Shown here piece after piece: positions 1 to 8,272 of a stretch of 45,194 nt of DNA (its first letter is position 1; each line of letters starts with the position of its first letter). The DNA comes from an uncultured Acholeplasmataceae bacterium. Its GTDB lineage: Bacteria; Bacillota_I; Bacilli_A; Acholeplasmatales; Acholeplasmataceae. Under the pieces are notes generated by a model. It ran no database searches. It had not been told where the DNA came from and saw only the letters and a program-made list of their open reading frames with translations. The stretch spans positions 1 to 45,194 of the forward strand of contig CAKMKF010000011.1 of assembly GCA_927439925.1 (NCBI GenBank). The letters are read 5' to 3'. Both the position numbers and the translations under genes were made by a program.

Positions 1-1319
1 TGGTTTAATCTCGTTTGTGAGATTCGAATTTGTTCGGATAATTCTCTTTTATCTGCTTCAGTTCTTTCTTTTTCTGCGAAATATGCTTGTGTGTAGGATT
101 GAACCTCGGTATTTAAATTAGATAGATTTTCAGATAATTCAGTCGCTGTCAAGCTATCTTCATTGGATTGGAAATAAGAAACGAATGCCTTCATTGCTTG
201 ATTTGGAAGTAAATTGATTAATTCTTTTATCGTATTAAATTCCTTCACAAGCATTTCTTTGACTTGTGATAAGGCTTCCTTTTGTGTTTCGTATTCATGT
301 GCCTTCTTTTGAAGAGATTCTTGGTATTGAGATAATGTTCTTGATAAATCTGAATCATTTTTAGCGCGTTCTAGATTTAGAATTGCTGTATCAGTTTCTT
401 CAATTTGATCATCAATTTGACCTTTAGCATCTCTTAAATAATCGAGTTTTTTCTCGATTTGAGTCAGTTTAAGTTCATTTTCTTTTATAAATGATTCTCT
501 TTTTTCAACCCAGTTTAATTGATCAATTAATTGATTAATATCTTTTTGTTCTTTATTTAAAGTGATTTCCTCACCAAACTTAGTGATGGTATCTAGTTTT
601 TCAAGTTTTTCTTTATCTTTTTTAATTTGTGCTTCAACTTTTTTTAGTTGAGCAACGTTATTTTTCAAAGATTGAATATCGATAGGATCATCATCTAAAA
701 GGAATTCAAAAACGAATGCTTGAAGATCAATGGATCTAAAGGCAAGTGCTTTTGGAAGTATTTTTGCATATTTTGTAGCATCCATTCCAAAGAACCTAGC
801 TAACGCATCCCGATATTTCTTTTGAGACTCAAATGGTTGAAGGTCTACATCAATGCTCTTTAAATAGGCTTTCATGCTCTTAAAGTCTCTTGGATATTTC
901 TTTTCTAGAAATAAACCATCATGTATAGAGACATTATCTAGAAGATAAAATCTTTCTTTAAGTTGAGATAGTTTAGGTAAATCTAGAATAACACCGATGA
1001 CTGAATACTTTTTACTTTGTTCATCATAAAACTCTAAAGCCAAATGTGAAATGACATCGCCATTTCTTAAATATTCTTTATTTTCAGCACCAATTCTACC
1101 TCTTACATATCCCTCAAGGGTACGCTTCGCATCATCGGTTGCTGCAATATTGAATTTAGAACCGCTTCTACCACCTACGAATAGGTATTGCATCGCATCT
1201 AATAAAGTTGATTTACCTGATCCATTTTCACCTGAAATCAATGCATTATCTTTAATCTCAATCGTTTGGTTAGAAAACAAATGCCAGTTAACAAGTTTAA
1301 TCTTCGTCAGTTTCTTCAA
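1..1319 (-). CDS. jetC: JetC-like (MksB-type) SMC ATPase of a Wadjet system, N-terminal part only; truncated by window edge
   Basis: Open minus-strand frame with no stop from a TTG start at 1319 (GGAGGTG SD upstream) to the window edge, so absent from the ORF track. Begins LKKLTKIKLVNWHLFSNQTIEIKDNALISGENGSGKSTLLDAMQYLF: Walker A GENGSGKST, followed by long charged coiled-coil. Directly follows JetB- and JetA-like genes. Confidence 0.83.
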   Translation of the reverse strand, partial: MKKLTKIKLVNWHLFSNQTIEIKDNALISGENGSGKSTLLDAMQYLFVGGRSGSKFNIAATDDAKRTLEGYVRGRIGAENKEYLRNGDVISHLALEFYDEQSKKYSVIGVILDLPKLSQLKERFYLLDNVSIHDGLFLEKKYPRDFKSMKAYLKSIDVDLQPFESQKKYRDALARFFGMDATKYAKILPKALAFRSIDLQAFVFEFLLDDDPIDIQSLKNNVAQLKKVEAQIKKDKEKLEKLDTITKFGEEITLNKEQKDINQLIDQLNWVEKRESFIKENELKLTQIEKKLDYLRDAKGQIDDQIEETDTAILNLERAKNDSDLSRTLSQYQESLQKKAHEYETQKEALSQVKEMLVKEFNTIKELINLLPNQAMKAFVSYFQSNEDSLTATELSENLSNLNTEVQSYTQAYFAEKERTEADKRELSEQIRISQTRLN

Positions 1320-1935
1320 TGTCTTCACCTCCAGCTTCTACATATCCTTCAAGTTTTTGAACGATTTCTTTAATTGAATCTAAATTGGTGACGTATAAAA
1401 TGGTTGGATAGATCTTTATTCTTGCATCATCATGTAAACCTTTATCGATATAATCGATGATATTATAGTTTCTCAAAAACGTTAGTGCAGGTTTCAATTT
1501 GTCTTTTGTAATTCTTTTGTGATCTAAATAACCGATTCTAGTTAATTCTTCATGAATTTCATTTAAGAAGATTTCAACATTTTCATCTAGTGTAACGAAA
1601 TCTTTTTTGCGTTGATAAATAATTCTGATGACTAAAAGTAGAACACTTTCAGTCTTTCTCAAACGCATATGATTGAATAAATTATCATTTTGAATATAGA
1701 CGACTTCATCTTCTCTTTTAATATTTAATGTGAAATCTGATAATACAAAGAACGCTTCAAAGACTTCCTTAAAAGCTAGTATAAAGCGATAATCATTGGT
1801 ATCTCCAGGCTTTCTTTTGGTTAGAAAGTTTACTTGGAAAAGTTTATTAACGATTCTAGAAAAGGTAGACTTTTCGCCTTCCTTCATGACTATATATTCA
1901 TCACTAAATGCTTTAAGTGCTTGTGTCTTATTCAT
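1297..1935 (-). CDS. jetB: JetB-like (MksE / DUF4194-type) Wadjet subunit
   Basis: 212 aa ORF; size, composition and position between JetA-like and SMC-like genes fit DUF4194/JetB. ATGA overlap with jetA. Confidence 0.8.
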   Translation of the reverse strand: MNKTQALKAFSDEYIVMKEGEKSTFSRIVNKLFQVNFLTKRKPGDTNDYRFILAFKEVFEAFFVLSDFTLNIKREDEVVYIQNDNLFNHMRLRKTESVLLLVIRIIYQRKKDFVTLDENVEIFLNEIHEELTRIGYLDHKRITKDKLKPALTFLRNYNIIDYIDKGLHDDARIKIYPTILYVTNLDSIKEIVQKLEGYVEAGGEDIEETDED

Positions 1936-3314
1936 CGTCTCACCTCTTTGATTTTAAAGTTTTGGAAGGTAATGTCATTATTCTTACAATCTTTACCCAT
2001 TAGCTCGATATCGTAGTGCATACCAACTGACTTAGAATATAAGAAAATTAAAATGAGCTTTACAAAATCTTCTTGAGTCTCTAAATTGATGTTTGCTGCT
2101 TCTATTGATTTTTCTCCACCTAGTAAATCTCTAACGTGTTGATCAATATCTTTTTTGCCGTAAATATTATTTTTAAGTAATGCTTTAATTTTTTCTTTTC
2201 GATATTCATCAGAAATCATATCATCTTCAAAAAATATTTCTTCAGAGACTGGTTCTATTCTAGCTCTTCTTTGATTGTAGAGTGAATAGGTATCTAGGTT
2301 TCTCACTTGAGTGATATTAAACAATTTGGTGTAATCTTCAACTTTATTTGCCATAATGACTCTAAACAGACGATTGAATATGCCTTCGATATCATCAGAC
2401 TGATTTGTGAAAAACATGATTTTAGAAGCTGCAGCTGTAATATACTGTTCATTTTTTCTATCAATTGCTAGAATTAAATGCTCTAATGCTGTAAAGCTAT
2501 CTGTGATGTATCTAAGACGATCTTCGACATAATGAAAAGCTTCATTATAGTCTTCGATGCGTTTCACCTTCATCACCATTGCAGCAAGCTTCTCCATCGT
2601 TTCTTCAGTATTCTGAATTCTATTGATAGATTCTAAAATTGCTCTTTTATATCTCGGTAAACTATCTGTTGTTTTTAAGTTGTAATATGCTGAATCAAAG
2701 AAGTTTTGTTTATATTCAATTAGCAATTTCTCTAATAGATGTTTTAAATCATGTTTCGATTGCTTTTTAGTAATATCGTAGTAGTATCTATAAATATTTG
2801 CTTTCAAGGATTTTAGTTTTCTTAAGATATCATTTGTCTTCTGATAAGCTTGTTCTAAAACACCAATGCCTTCTTCAATAGCAAAAGAAGTCAAAAGAGA
2901 ATACACGGTGAATATTTCACCAGTATATTCGCTTTGACGATTTTCTTGTATACTCTCTAAAATATCTATAATTTGTATGGAATAATCAAATAGGTTTAAG
3001 GATGTTTTATAATCTCCGAGTTCTTCTTCTCCGAGCCACCCATTCTTTTTTAAAACATTAATGACATGAACTGCTTTTTGTCTTGAAGTTCTTGCAGGTT
3101 CATCATCTTCAATATCGAGGAAATCATCACCAGGTTCTTCATCGAAGTAATCAATGAGCCTTTGAACGATATATTCTCTATCCCCCTGAAAAGCATCTTC
3201 TATCGTATCAATAGCATGATAAATAATAAAAATACAATCGATATATGTCTTTTTGTTAGGGGAGGAAAGCACACTAAAAAAATTGCTGTGTATTGTTTCA
3301 AACAGATGTGCCAT
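1932..3314 (-). CDS. jetA: JetA-like (MksF/kleisin-type) Wadjet subunit
   Basis: ORF track 1932..3359; internal ATG at 3314 (MAHLFETIHSNFFSVLSSPNKKTYIDCIFIIY) is preceded by AAAGGAGGATCAG SD. N-terminus resembles the Wadjet JetA family. Confidence 0.8.
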   Translation of the reverse strand: MAHLFETIHSNFFSVLSSPNKKTYIDCIFIIYHAIDTIEDAFQGDREYIVQRLIDYFDEEPGDDFLDIEDDEPARTSRQKAVHVINVLKKNGWLGEEELGDYKTSLNLFDYSIQIIDILESIQENRQSEYTGEIFTVYSLLTSFAIEEGIGVLEQAYQKTNDILRKLKSLKANIYRYYYDITKKQSKHDLKHLLEKLLIEYKQNFFDSAYYNLKTTDSLPRYKRAILESINRIQNTEETMEKLAAMVMKVKRIEDYNEAFHYVEDRLRYITDSFTALEHLILAIDRKNEQYITAAASKIMFFTNQSDDIEGIFNRLFRVIMANKVEDYTKLFNITQVRNLDTYSLYNQRRARIEPVSEEIFFEDDMISDEYRKEKIKALLKNNIYGKKDIDQHVRDLLGGEKSIEAANINLETQEDFVKLILIFLYSKSVGMHYDIELMGKDCKNNDITFQNFKIKEVRR

Positions 3315-3402
3315 CTGATCCTCCTTTATTTTTATAAAATAAAAAAATATGAATATCATATTAATTGTAACATGAATTAGACATATTTTCTATTTTTTTC
3401 GA

Positions 3403-5157
3403 TTATTTGTCGCCTAAAATGGTAATCTTTATCTTCTTACCATTGAAGAGCTTGTTATTTACTTCATCTAAGCGCTTAATAGCTGCTGGATGAATTTGAA
3501 ATTCTGTTTCTTGTGGATAGATTGTGATATCTCCAATATTCTTTGGATAAAGGTCTGCATTTTTCTTTAAATAGTCAAGAAGTGCTACTGGTCTAATACC
3601 ATCTTGTTTACCTAAATTAATCATTGCATTCTTGTATGGACCTTCTGCTCCTCTTGATCTTGGTTCTGATGAATCATGAGATCTTTGAGGACGTGAATCC
3701 CTTGAATCTCTTGAACCTCTAGAATCTCTGGAATCACCTGATCTTGATGAATTAGAATCTCTAGGACCTCTTGATCTGGAATCATTTCTTCCTCCACGAT
3801 CTCTTGAACTTCTTGGATCAGAATACGAATCATTTCTCTTTTTAGCTGGTGCTTCAATTTGATCATAAGTCTTTTGTTCTACTGAGACTTGAGCTAGCAG
3901 TGCAGAAATAATATCATGGTCTTCGAATCCATCTTCATGAAGCTTTTCAATGACTGCATCGTAACTGACTTCGTTTTTGACAACCATGTCCATGATGTGA
4001 TCATAATTTCTTTGTTCTCTTCTTTGATTGATTTCTTCTTGTGTTGGAATTTCTTTTTCAATCAGTTTGGTTTTGATGTATCTTTCAATCATCGCAAGCT
4101 TACCTCTCATACTAGGATAAACTAGTGAGATAGAAATACCTGCTTTTCCAGCTCTTCCTGTACGACCGATTCTATGAACATAAAGCTCATCTTCGAAAGG
4201 AATTTCGTAGTTGATAATCATATCAACATGTGAGATATCAAGTCCTCTTGCTGCCACGTCAGTAGCAATTAAATACTTAAGTCTCTTGGATCTAAAACGA
4301 CCCATTACGTAGTCTCTTTGACTTTGTTTTAAATCACCATGAAGAGCATCTGCTTCATAATTGTGTTTTTGAAGGAATGCGGATAGATTATCAACATCGA
4401 CCTTTGTGTTCGCAAATATAATTGCAGAGATTGGTTCATAGAAATCTAATACTCTAAGTAAGAGTTGATCTCTATCAGACTTTCTGACATTATAGTAGAA
4501 TTGATCAATCTTGGAGACTGTAACAGTTGGTGTTTCAATTCTAATAATTTCAGGGTTTTTCTGGTATTTTTCAGCAACCTTCTTGATGAAAGGAGGTATC
4601 GTTGCTGAGAATAATGCGGTTTGTCTAGTGGATGGAGTATCTTTTAATAGTTTCTCTAAATCCTCTTGGAACCCCATTTTCAGCATTTCATCTGCTTCAT
4701 CCATAACAAGAATCTTTAAACTTGAAAAGTCTAGAGTTCCTCTTTCTAAATGGTCGATTGCGCGACCTGGTGTAGCAACCACAATTTGTGGGTGCTCGGC
4801 AAGTGCCTTGAATTGTTTGTTGTAAGATTCCCCACCATAAATTGATGTAATCTTAACAGCTCTGTTAAATTTAATTAGCTTTAGAAATTCCTTATATACT
4901 TGTAGCGTTAGTTCTCTTGTAGGACAAATGACTAATGCTTGAATTTTCTTATCTTCCGTGTCAATTTGTTCTAGGATGGGTATAGCGAAAGCGAATGTCT
5001 TTCCCGTACCTGTCTGTGCCTGGCCAATTAAATCCCTTTTCTCTAGCATTTTAGGGATTGCGTGGTGTTGTATCGACGTGGTTTCAACCAATCCTAATGC
5101 CTCAATTGCAGTTTTTGTTTCCTCTTTAATCTGTAAATCATTAAATAAAATATTCAT
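3403..5157 (-). CDS. cshA: DEAD-box ATP-dependent RNA helicase, CshA/DeaD-like, with RS/RG-rich linker and DbpA-like RNA-binding C-terminus
   Basis: AQTGTGKT, DEAD (VMDEADEML), SAT, HRIGRTGRAG motifs; ATG at 5157 with GAGGA SD preferred over upstream TTG at 5169. Confidence 0.93.
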   Translation of the reverse strand: MNILFNDLQIKEETKTAIEALGLVETTSIQHHAIPKMLEKRDLIGQAQTGTGKTFAFAIPILEQIDTEDKKIQALVICPTRELTLQVYKEFLKLIKFNRAVKITSIYGGESYNKQFKALAEHPQIVVATPGRAIDHLERGTLDFSSLKILVMDEADEMLKMGFQEDLEKLLKDTPSTRQTALFSATIPPFIKKVAEKYQKNPEIIRIETPTVTVSKIDQFYYNVRKSDRDQLLLRVLDFYEPISAIIFANTKVDVDNLSAFLQKHNYEADALHGDLKQSQRDYVMGRFRSKRLKYLIATDVAARGLDISHVDMIINYEIPFEDELYVHRIGRTGRAGKAGISISLVYPSMRGKLAMIERYIKTKLIEKEIPTQEEINQRREQRNYDHIMDMVVKNEVSYDAVIEKLHEDGFEDHDIISALLAQVSVEQKTYDQIEAPAKKRNDSYSDPRSSRDRGGRNDSRSRGPRDSNSSRSGDSRDSRGSRDSRDSRPQRSHDSSEPRSRGAEGPYKNAMINLGKQDGIRPVALLDYLKKNADLYPKNIGDITIYPQETEFQIHPAAIKRLDEVNNKLFNGKKIKITILGDK

Positions 5158-5237
5158 CTTTTTCCTCAATTCTTTTTAAACCTTATATACTATACCACAA
5201 AATATATAAAAACACTATGAAATTAAGAAAAAAAGAC

Positions 5238-5894
5238 TCATCTGGCCTTCTTTCTCTCGCAATTATCGTCTTCACAGTAATCTGTCTTACTATATGTGGC
5301 AGATGCCATATTTAAAGCTTCTATAATTTGTTCATCAGTATGATAGTTTTTAAGTCTATTCTTACCATCTATTCTAATATGTGGAACCTCAAATATACCC
5401 TTAAGTATTGCATTTTCTCTGTTTAAAGTTACTGACTCAAGATATCTTTCAGAGGATAATACATATTCAACTTCTTCTTTATTTAAACCGACTTTTAAGG
5501 ATATCTCCATTAGCACTTCATGATTGCTAATGTCTTTTTTGTACTCATAGTAGTATTTGAACACCATTTGATTGTACTCAAAAGCTTTTTCTGATTTTTT
5601 TGCTAGATGAGACAACCTGTGAGCATCAGTCACTTTTACTGGTTTTAAATCTTTTGGAATGTCAGTAAATACTTTTTTAGTTTCTTCAAAAGTTAATACA
5701 TGATGTTTAGATAAAATATCGTAAAAAGTACAATCCTCAAGTGGTTCAAACTTAGGAATCATTTCATAGCTTCTATATAAAAGCTCTAAATCATTAAATT
5801 GATATTTCTTGAATAAAAGTTCAATTGCTTGGTGTTGTTTGTGGCAAATTGGACTTAAATAATCAAACCAAAATTCTAGTTTCAACCCTATCAT
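5238..5894 (-). CDS. DsbA-family (FrnE-like) thioredoxin-fold protein
   Basis: FrnE-like pattern: LEFWFDYLSPICHKQH, DAHRLSHLAKK, GIFEVPHIRIDGKNRLKNY. Start may be TTG at 5885. Confidence 0.8.
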   Translation of the reverse strand: MIGLKLEFWFDYLSPICHKQHQAIELLFKKYQFNDLELLYRSYEMIPKFEPLEDCTFYDILSKHHVLTFEETKKVFTDIPKDLKPVKVTDAHRLSHLAKKSEKAFEYNQMVFKYYYEYKKDISNHEVLMEISLKVGLNKEEVEYVLSSERYLESVTLNRENAILKGIFEVPHIRIDGKNRLKNYHTDEQIIEALNMASATYSKTDYCEDDNCERKKAR

Positions 5895-5973
5895 CCTATT
5901 CTCTAAATCATTACAAGTATTTTAACAAGAGGTTACATACAAATCAAATATTATGCGCTAAATATGAACATTT

Positions 5974-7458
5974 CTACAGTTTATTTTTATCGTAGACAAT
6001 TCTTTCATCAATTACTGTCATTTCGACGATATCTTCTTTGAATTTGTTCGGATGCATACTTAATAAATCATGCTTAAAAATAGATAGATCGGATACATAT
6101 CCAACCTTTAAATACCCTCTATTTTTATGCTCTGTAGAATAGTTCGCACCAATGGTATACATCGAGATGGCTTCAAATCTAGATAGACTCTCTTCAGTGA
6201 AATAAGCTTTACCATCATGAGATGATTCTCTGAAAACTGCAGCGTGAATTCCTAAAAGAGGATTAGGAATTTCTACTGGTGCATCACTACTACCAGCAAG
6301 ATTTAATCCAGCTTCTAATAATGTCTTCCATGGAAACACCAACTCCGGTGTTTCTGAGAAGAAATCTAATGCCCAGGGAAGATCACTCGATAAGAACTGT
6401 GGTTGTATATCAAGTGAAACTCTTAATTTCTTTAGTTCATCAATCGTTTCTTTTTTTATCCAAGGTGTATGAATTAAACGATCATGATGATACATTTTTG
6501 GTGGATACGTTTTTATGATTTCAATCACTTCATCAAGACCTTGGTCTCCGATAACATGAACTGCAATTGGTAAATGATAATTTCTAGCTTGCTTAACAAG
6601 TTCGATGAACTTTTCTTTTCCATTCACATTTTGACCAAAATCGTTTGAATTTTTGTAAGGTTTCTTCATAAGTGCAGTCTTTGAAGATACTGTGCCATCA
6701 TAAAACATCTTCACAGCACCAAGTTGAAGATAATAGGTTTGATCTAAATAAGTTCTACCAGATTTTTTAAAATCTTCTATTGTCATATGGTGCATCAATA
6801 GATGTGCACGAAATGGAAACTTATCTAAGACATTTTCAAATACTGCTACAGTTTCATCAAACCCGTTAAAATAATATAAGTCATCCGAGTGTCCACCAGT
6901 GATCCCGTATTTATACAAACTTTTTAAGGAAAGAGTTAAAATCTTCTCAACTTCTTTTTGTTTATATTTAGGAAATGAATCAATTGCGTGTTGAGCAACT
7001 TCTTCAGTTAGCACTCCTGTGTCATGTGTGATCTGAGAAAGTTCTAATACTTTATCATTAACTGTTAAGCTATGATAATCGTTATGTCTTAATAATATCG
7101 GATGCGTTGTTGATATTTGATTTAAATCATCTTTTGTAATACCACATTCACGATAACCTTCAGCAAAAAGCTTTTCATTTTTAAATATCTTTTTGAGTTC
7201 ACTTAATATCTCATCTTTTTCCTTTAAGTGAGAAAGATTGTGATGAAGTAATTTTTGTCCATAACCTAAAAGATGAAGATGTGCATCAACAAATCCAGGG
7301 TAAACGTGTGCTTTATTCAAGTCAATTACGCGATCAAATTCAAGGTCTTTGATTTCATCATCAAAACCAATGATTAGACCGTGATCTGTTGCCATCAAGT
7401 GATACGTTTTTTGTGGGTCTTCCATGGTATGAAAATATCCGTTTTTCCAAAGTTTCAT
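5974..7458 (-). CDS. Amidohydrolase family 3 (YtcJ-like) metal-dependent hydrolase
   Basis: PGFVDAHLHLLGYG, AVHVIGDQGLDEVI, AGSSDAPVEIPNPLLGI motifs. Confidence 0.9.
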   Translation of the reverse strand: MKLWKNGYFHTMEDPQKTYHLMATDHGLIIGFDDEIKDLEFDRVIDLNKAHVYPGFVDAHLHLLGYGQKLLHHNLSHLKEKDEILSELKKIFKNEKLFAEGYRECGITKDDLNQISTTHPILLRHNDYHSLTVNDKVLELSQITHDTGVLTEEVAQHAIDSFPKYKQKEVEKILTLSLKSLYKYGITGGHSDDLYYFNGFDETVAVFENVLDKFPFRAHLLMHHMTIEDFKKSGRTYLDQTYYLQLGAVKMFYDGTVSSKTALMKKPYKNSNDFGQNVNGKEKFIELVKQARNYHLPIAVHVIGDQGLDEVIEIIKTYPPKMYHHDRLIHTPWIKKETIDELKKLRVSLDIQPQFLSSDLPWALDFFSETPELVFPWKTLLEAGLNLAGSSDAPVEIPNPLLGIHAAVFRESSHDGKAYFTEESLSRFEAISMYTIGANYSTEHKNRGYLKVGYVSDLSIFKHDLLSMHPNKFKEDIVEMTVIDERIVYDKNKL

Positions 7459-7472
7459 AAGTTTTCCTCCAT

Positions 7473-7511
7473 AAAAAAGTCTCTTATCATGATTTTACCA
7501 CGATAAGAGAC
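7473..7511 (-). terminator. Rho-independent terminator/attenuator between recX and the amidohydrolase gene
   Basis: Minus strand GTCTCTTATCGTGGTAAAATCATGATAAGAGAC followed by TTTTTT. Confidence 0.8.
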
Positions 7512-7518
7512 AAATGTT

Positions 7519-8271
7519 TTAGTTAAGGACTTTTTGAATATCTTCAAGCTGATATCCCTTTTGATAAAGCTTTTCTTTGATGCTGGATTTCAGTTCATAT
7601 CCACTTAGTTTTTTGGATAATCTTAGATAGAGTTTATCATAATCCTTTTGGATAAGTTTGAGTTCATCACCTTGATATTGATCTGCAGTTTTCTCTAAGA
7701 TGCTAGATACAACTTGGTTTGAATAACCATTTCTAATGAAATGTGTTTTTACATTGAGTAAAGCTTGTCGCTTTGGTTTATTTTTGATAGATGTTAGTTT
7801 TTTAGGGATTTGATGTGATAAGATTTCATGCTCATCAATTTTATCGATTTCTTCATGAATCAAATCAAAATCAATTCCTTTATCTCTTAACTGATGTTCT
7901 AGAACCAAAGGACCATATTGATACTTCTTCATTTGAATATAATCTTTTGTATAAAGAAGATCATCTAGATATCTTTTTTCATCGTATTTTGAAATGACTT
8001 GTTTAACTACACCTTCACTAGCTCCAAGAGAGATCAAATAGTTTTTCATTTCATATCTAGTAAGCATTTTTTTAAGCTTGATGATCCCTAATTTATAGTA
8101 TTTTAAATAATCATTTTCTGTAATTAATTCTTTCCATACTTTTTCTTCTAATTCAAGTCCTTCACGCAAATGAAATTTCAAATACATCTCAGGCTCTATA
8201 TCATAGGTTTCATTTTTAACTGTGAGTTGAACTATTTTCTTTAATTTTTTGACTGCATCTATTTTTTTCAT
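7519..8271 (-). CDS. recX: RecX-like regulatory protein
   Basis: Repeated three-helix RecX pattern (YEMKNYLISLGASEGVVKQVISKYDEKRYLDDLLYTKDYI... LEHQLRDKGID). Confidence 0.82.
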   Translation of the reverse strand: MKKIDAVKKLKKIVQLTVKNETYDIEPEMYLKFHLREGLELEEKVWKELITENDYLKYYKLGIIKLKKMLTRYEMKNYLISLGASEGVVKQVISKYDEKRYLDDLLYTKDYIQMKKYQYGPLVLEHQLRDKGIDFDLIHEEIDKIDEHEILSHQIPKKLTSIKNKPKRQALLNVKTHFIRNGYSNQVVSSILEKTADQYQGDELKLIQKDYDKLYLRLSKKLSGYELKSSIKEKLYQKGYQLEDIQKVLN

Positions 8272-8272
8272 A

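Noticed and set aside
1-1319. Possible pseudogene or non-coding region, because the ORF track lists no ORF here on the minus strand
   Set aside because: The frame is open with a Walker A motif; it is missing only because its stop lies outside the window.
1051-1377. Plus-strand 108 aa ORF at the left edge
   Set aside because: Antisense to the jetC/jetB coding frames, with no SD or recognisable domain.
3621-3866. Repetitive minus-strand ORF / possible CRISPR-like or tandem repeat array
   Set aside because: It is the alternate frame of the RS/RG-rich helicase linker; the repeats are degenerate codon repeats without spacers.
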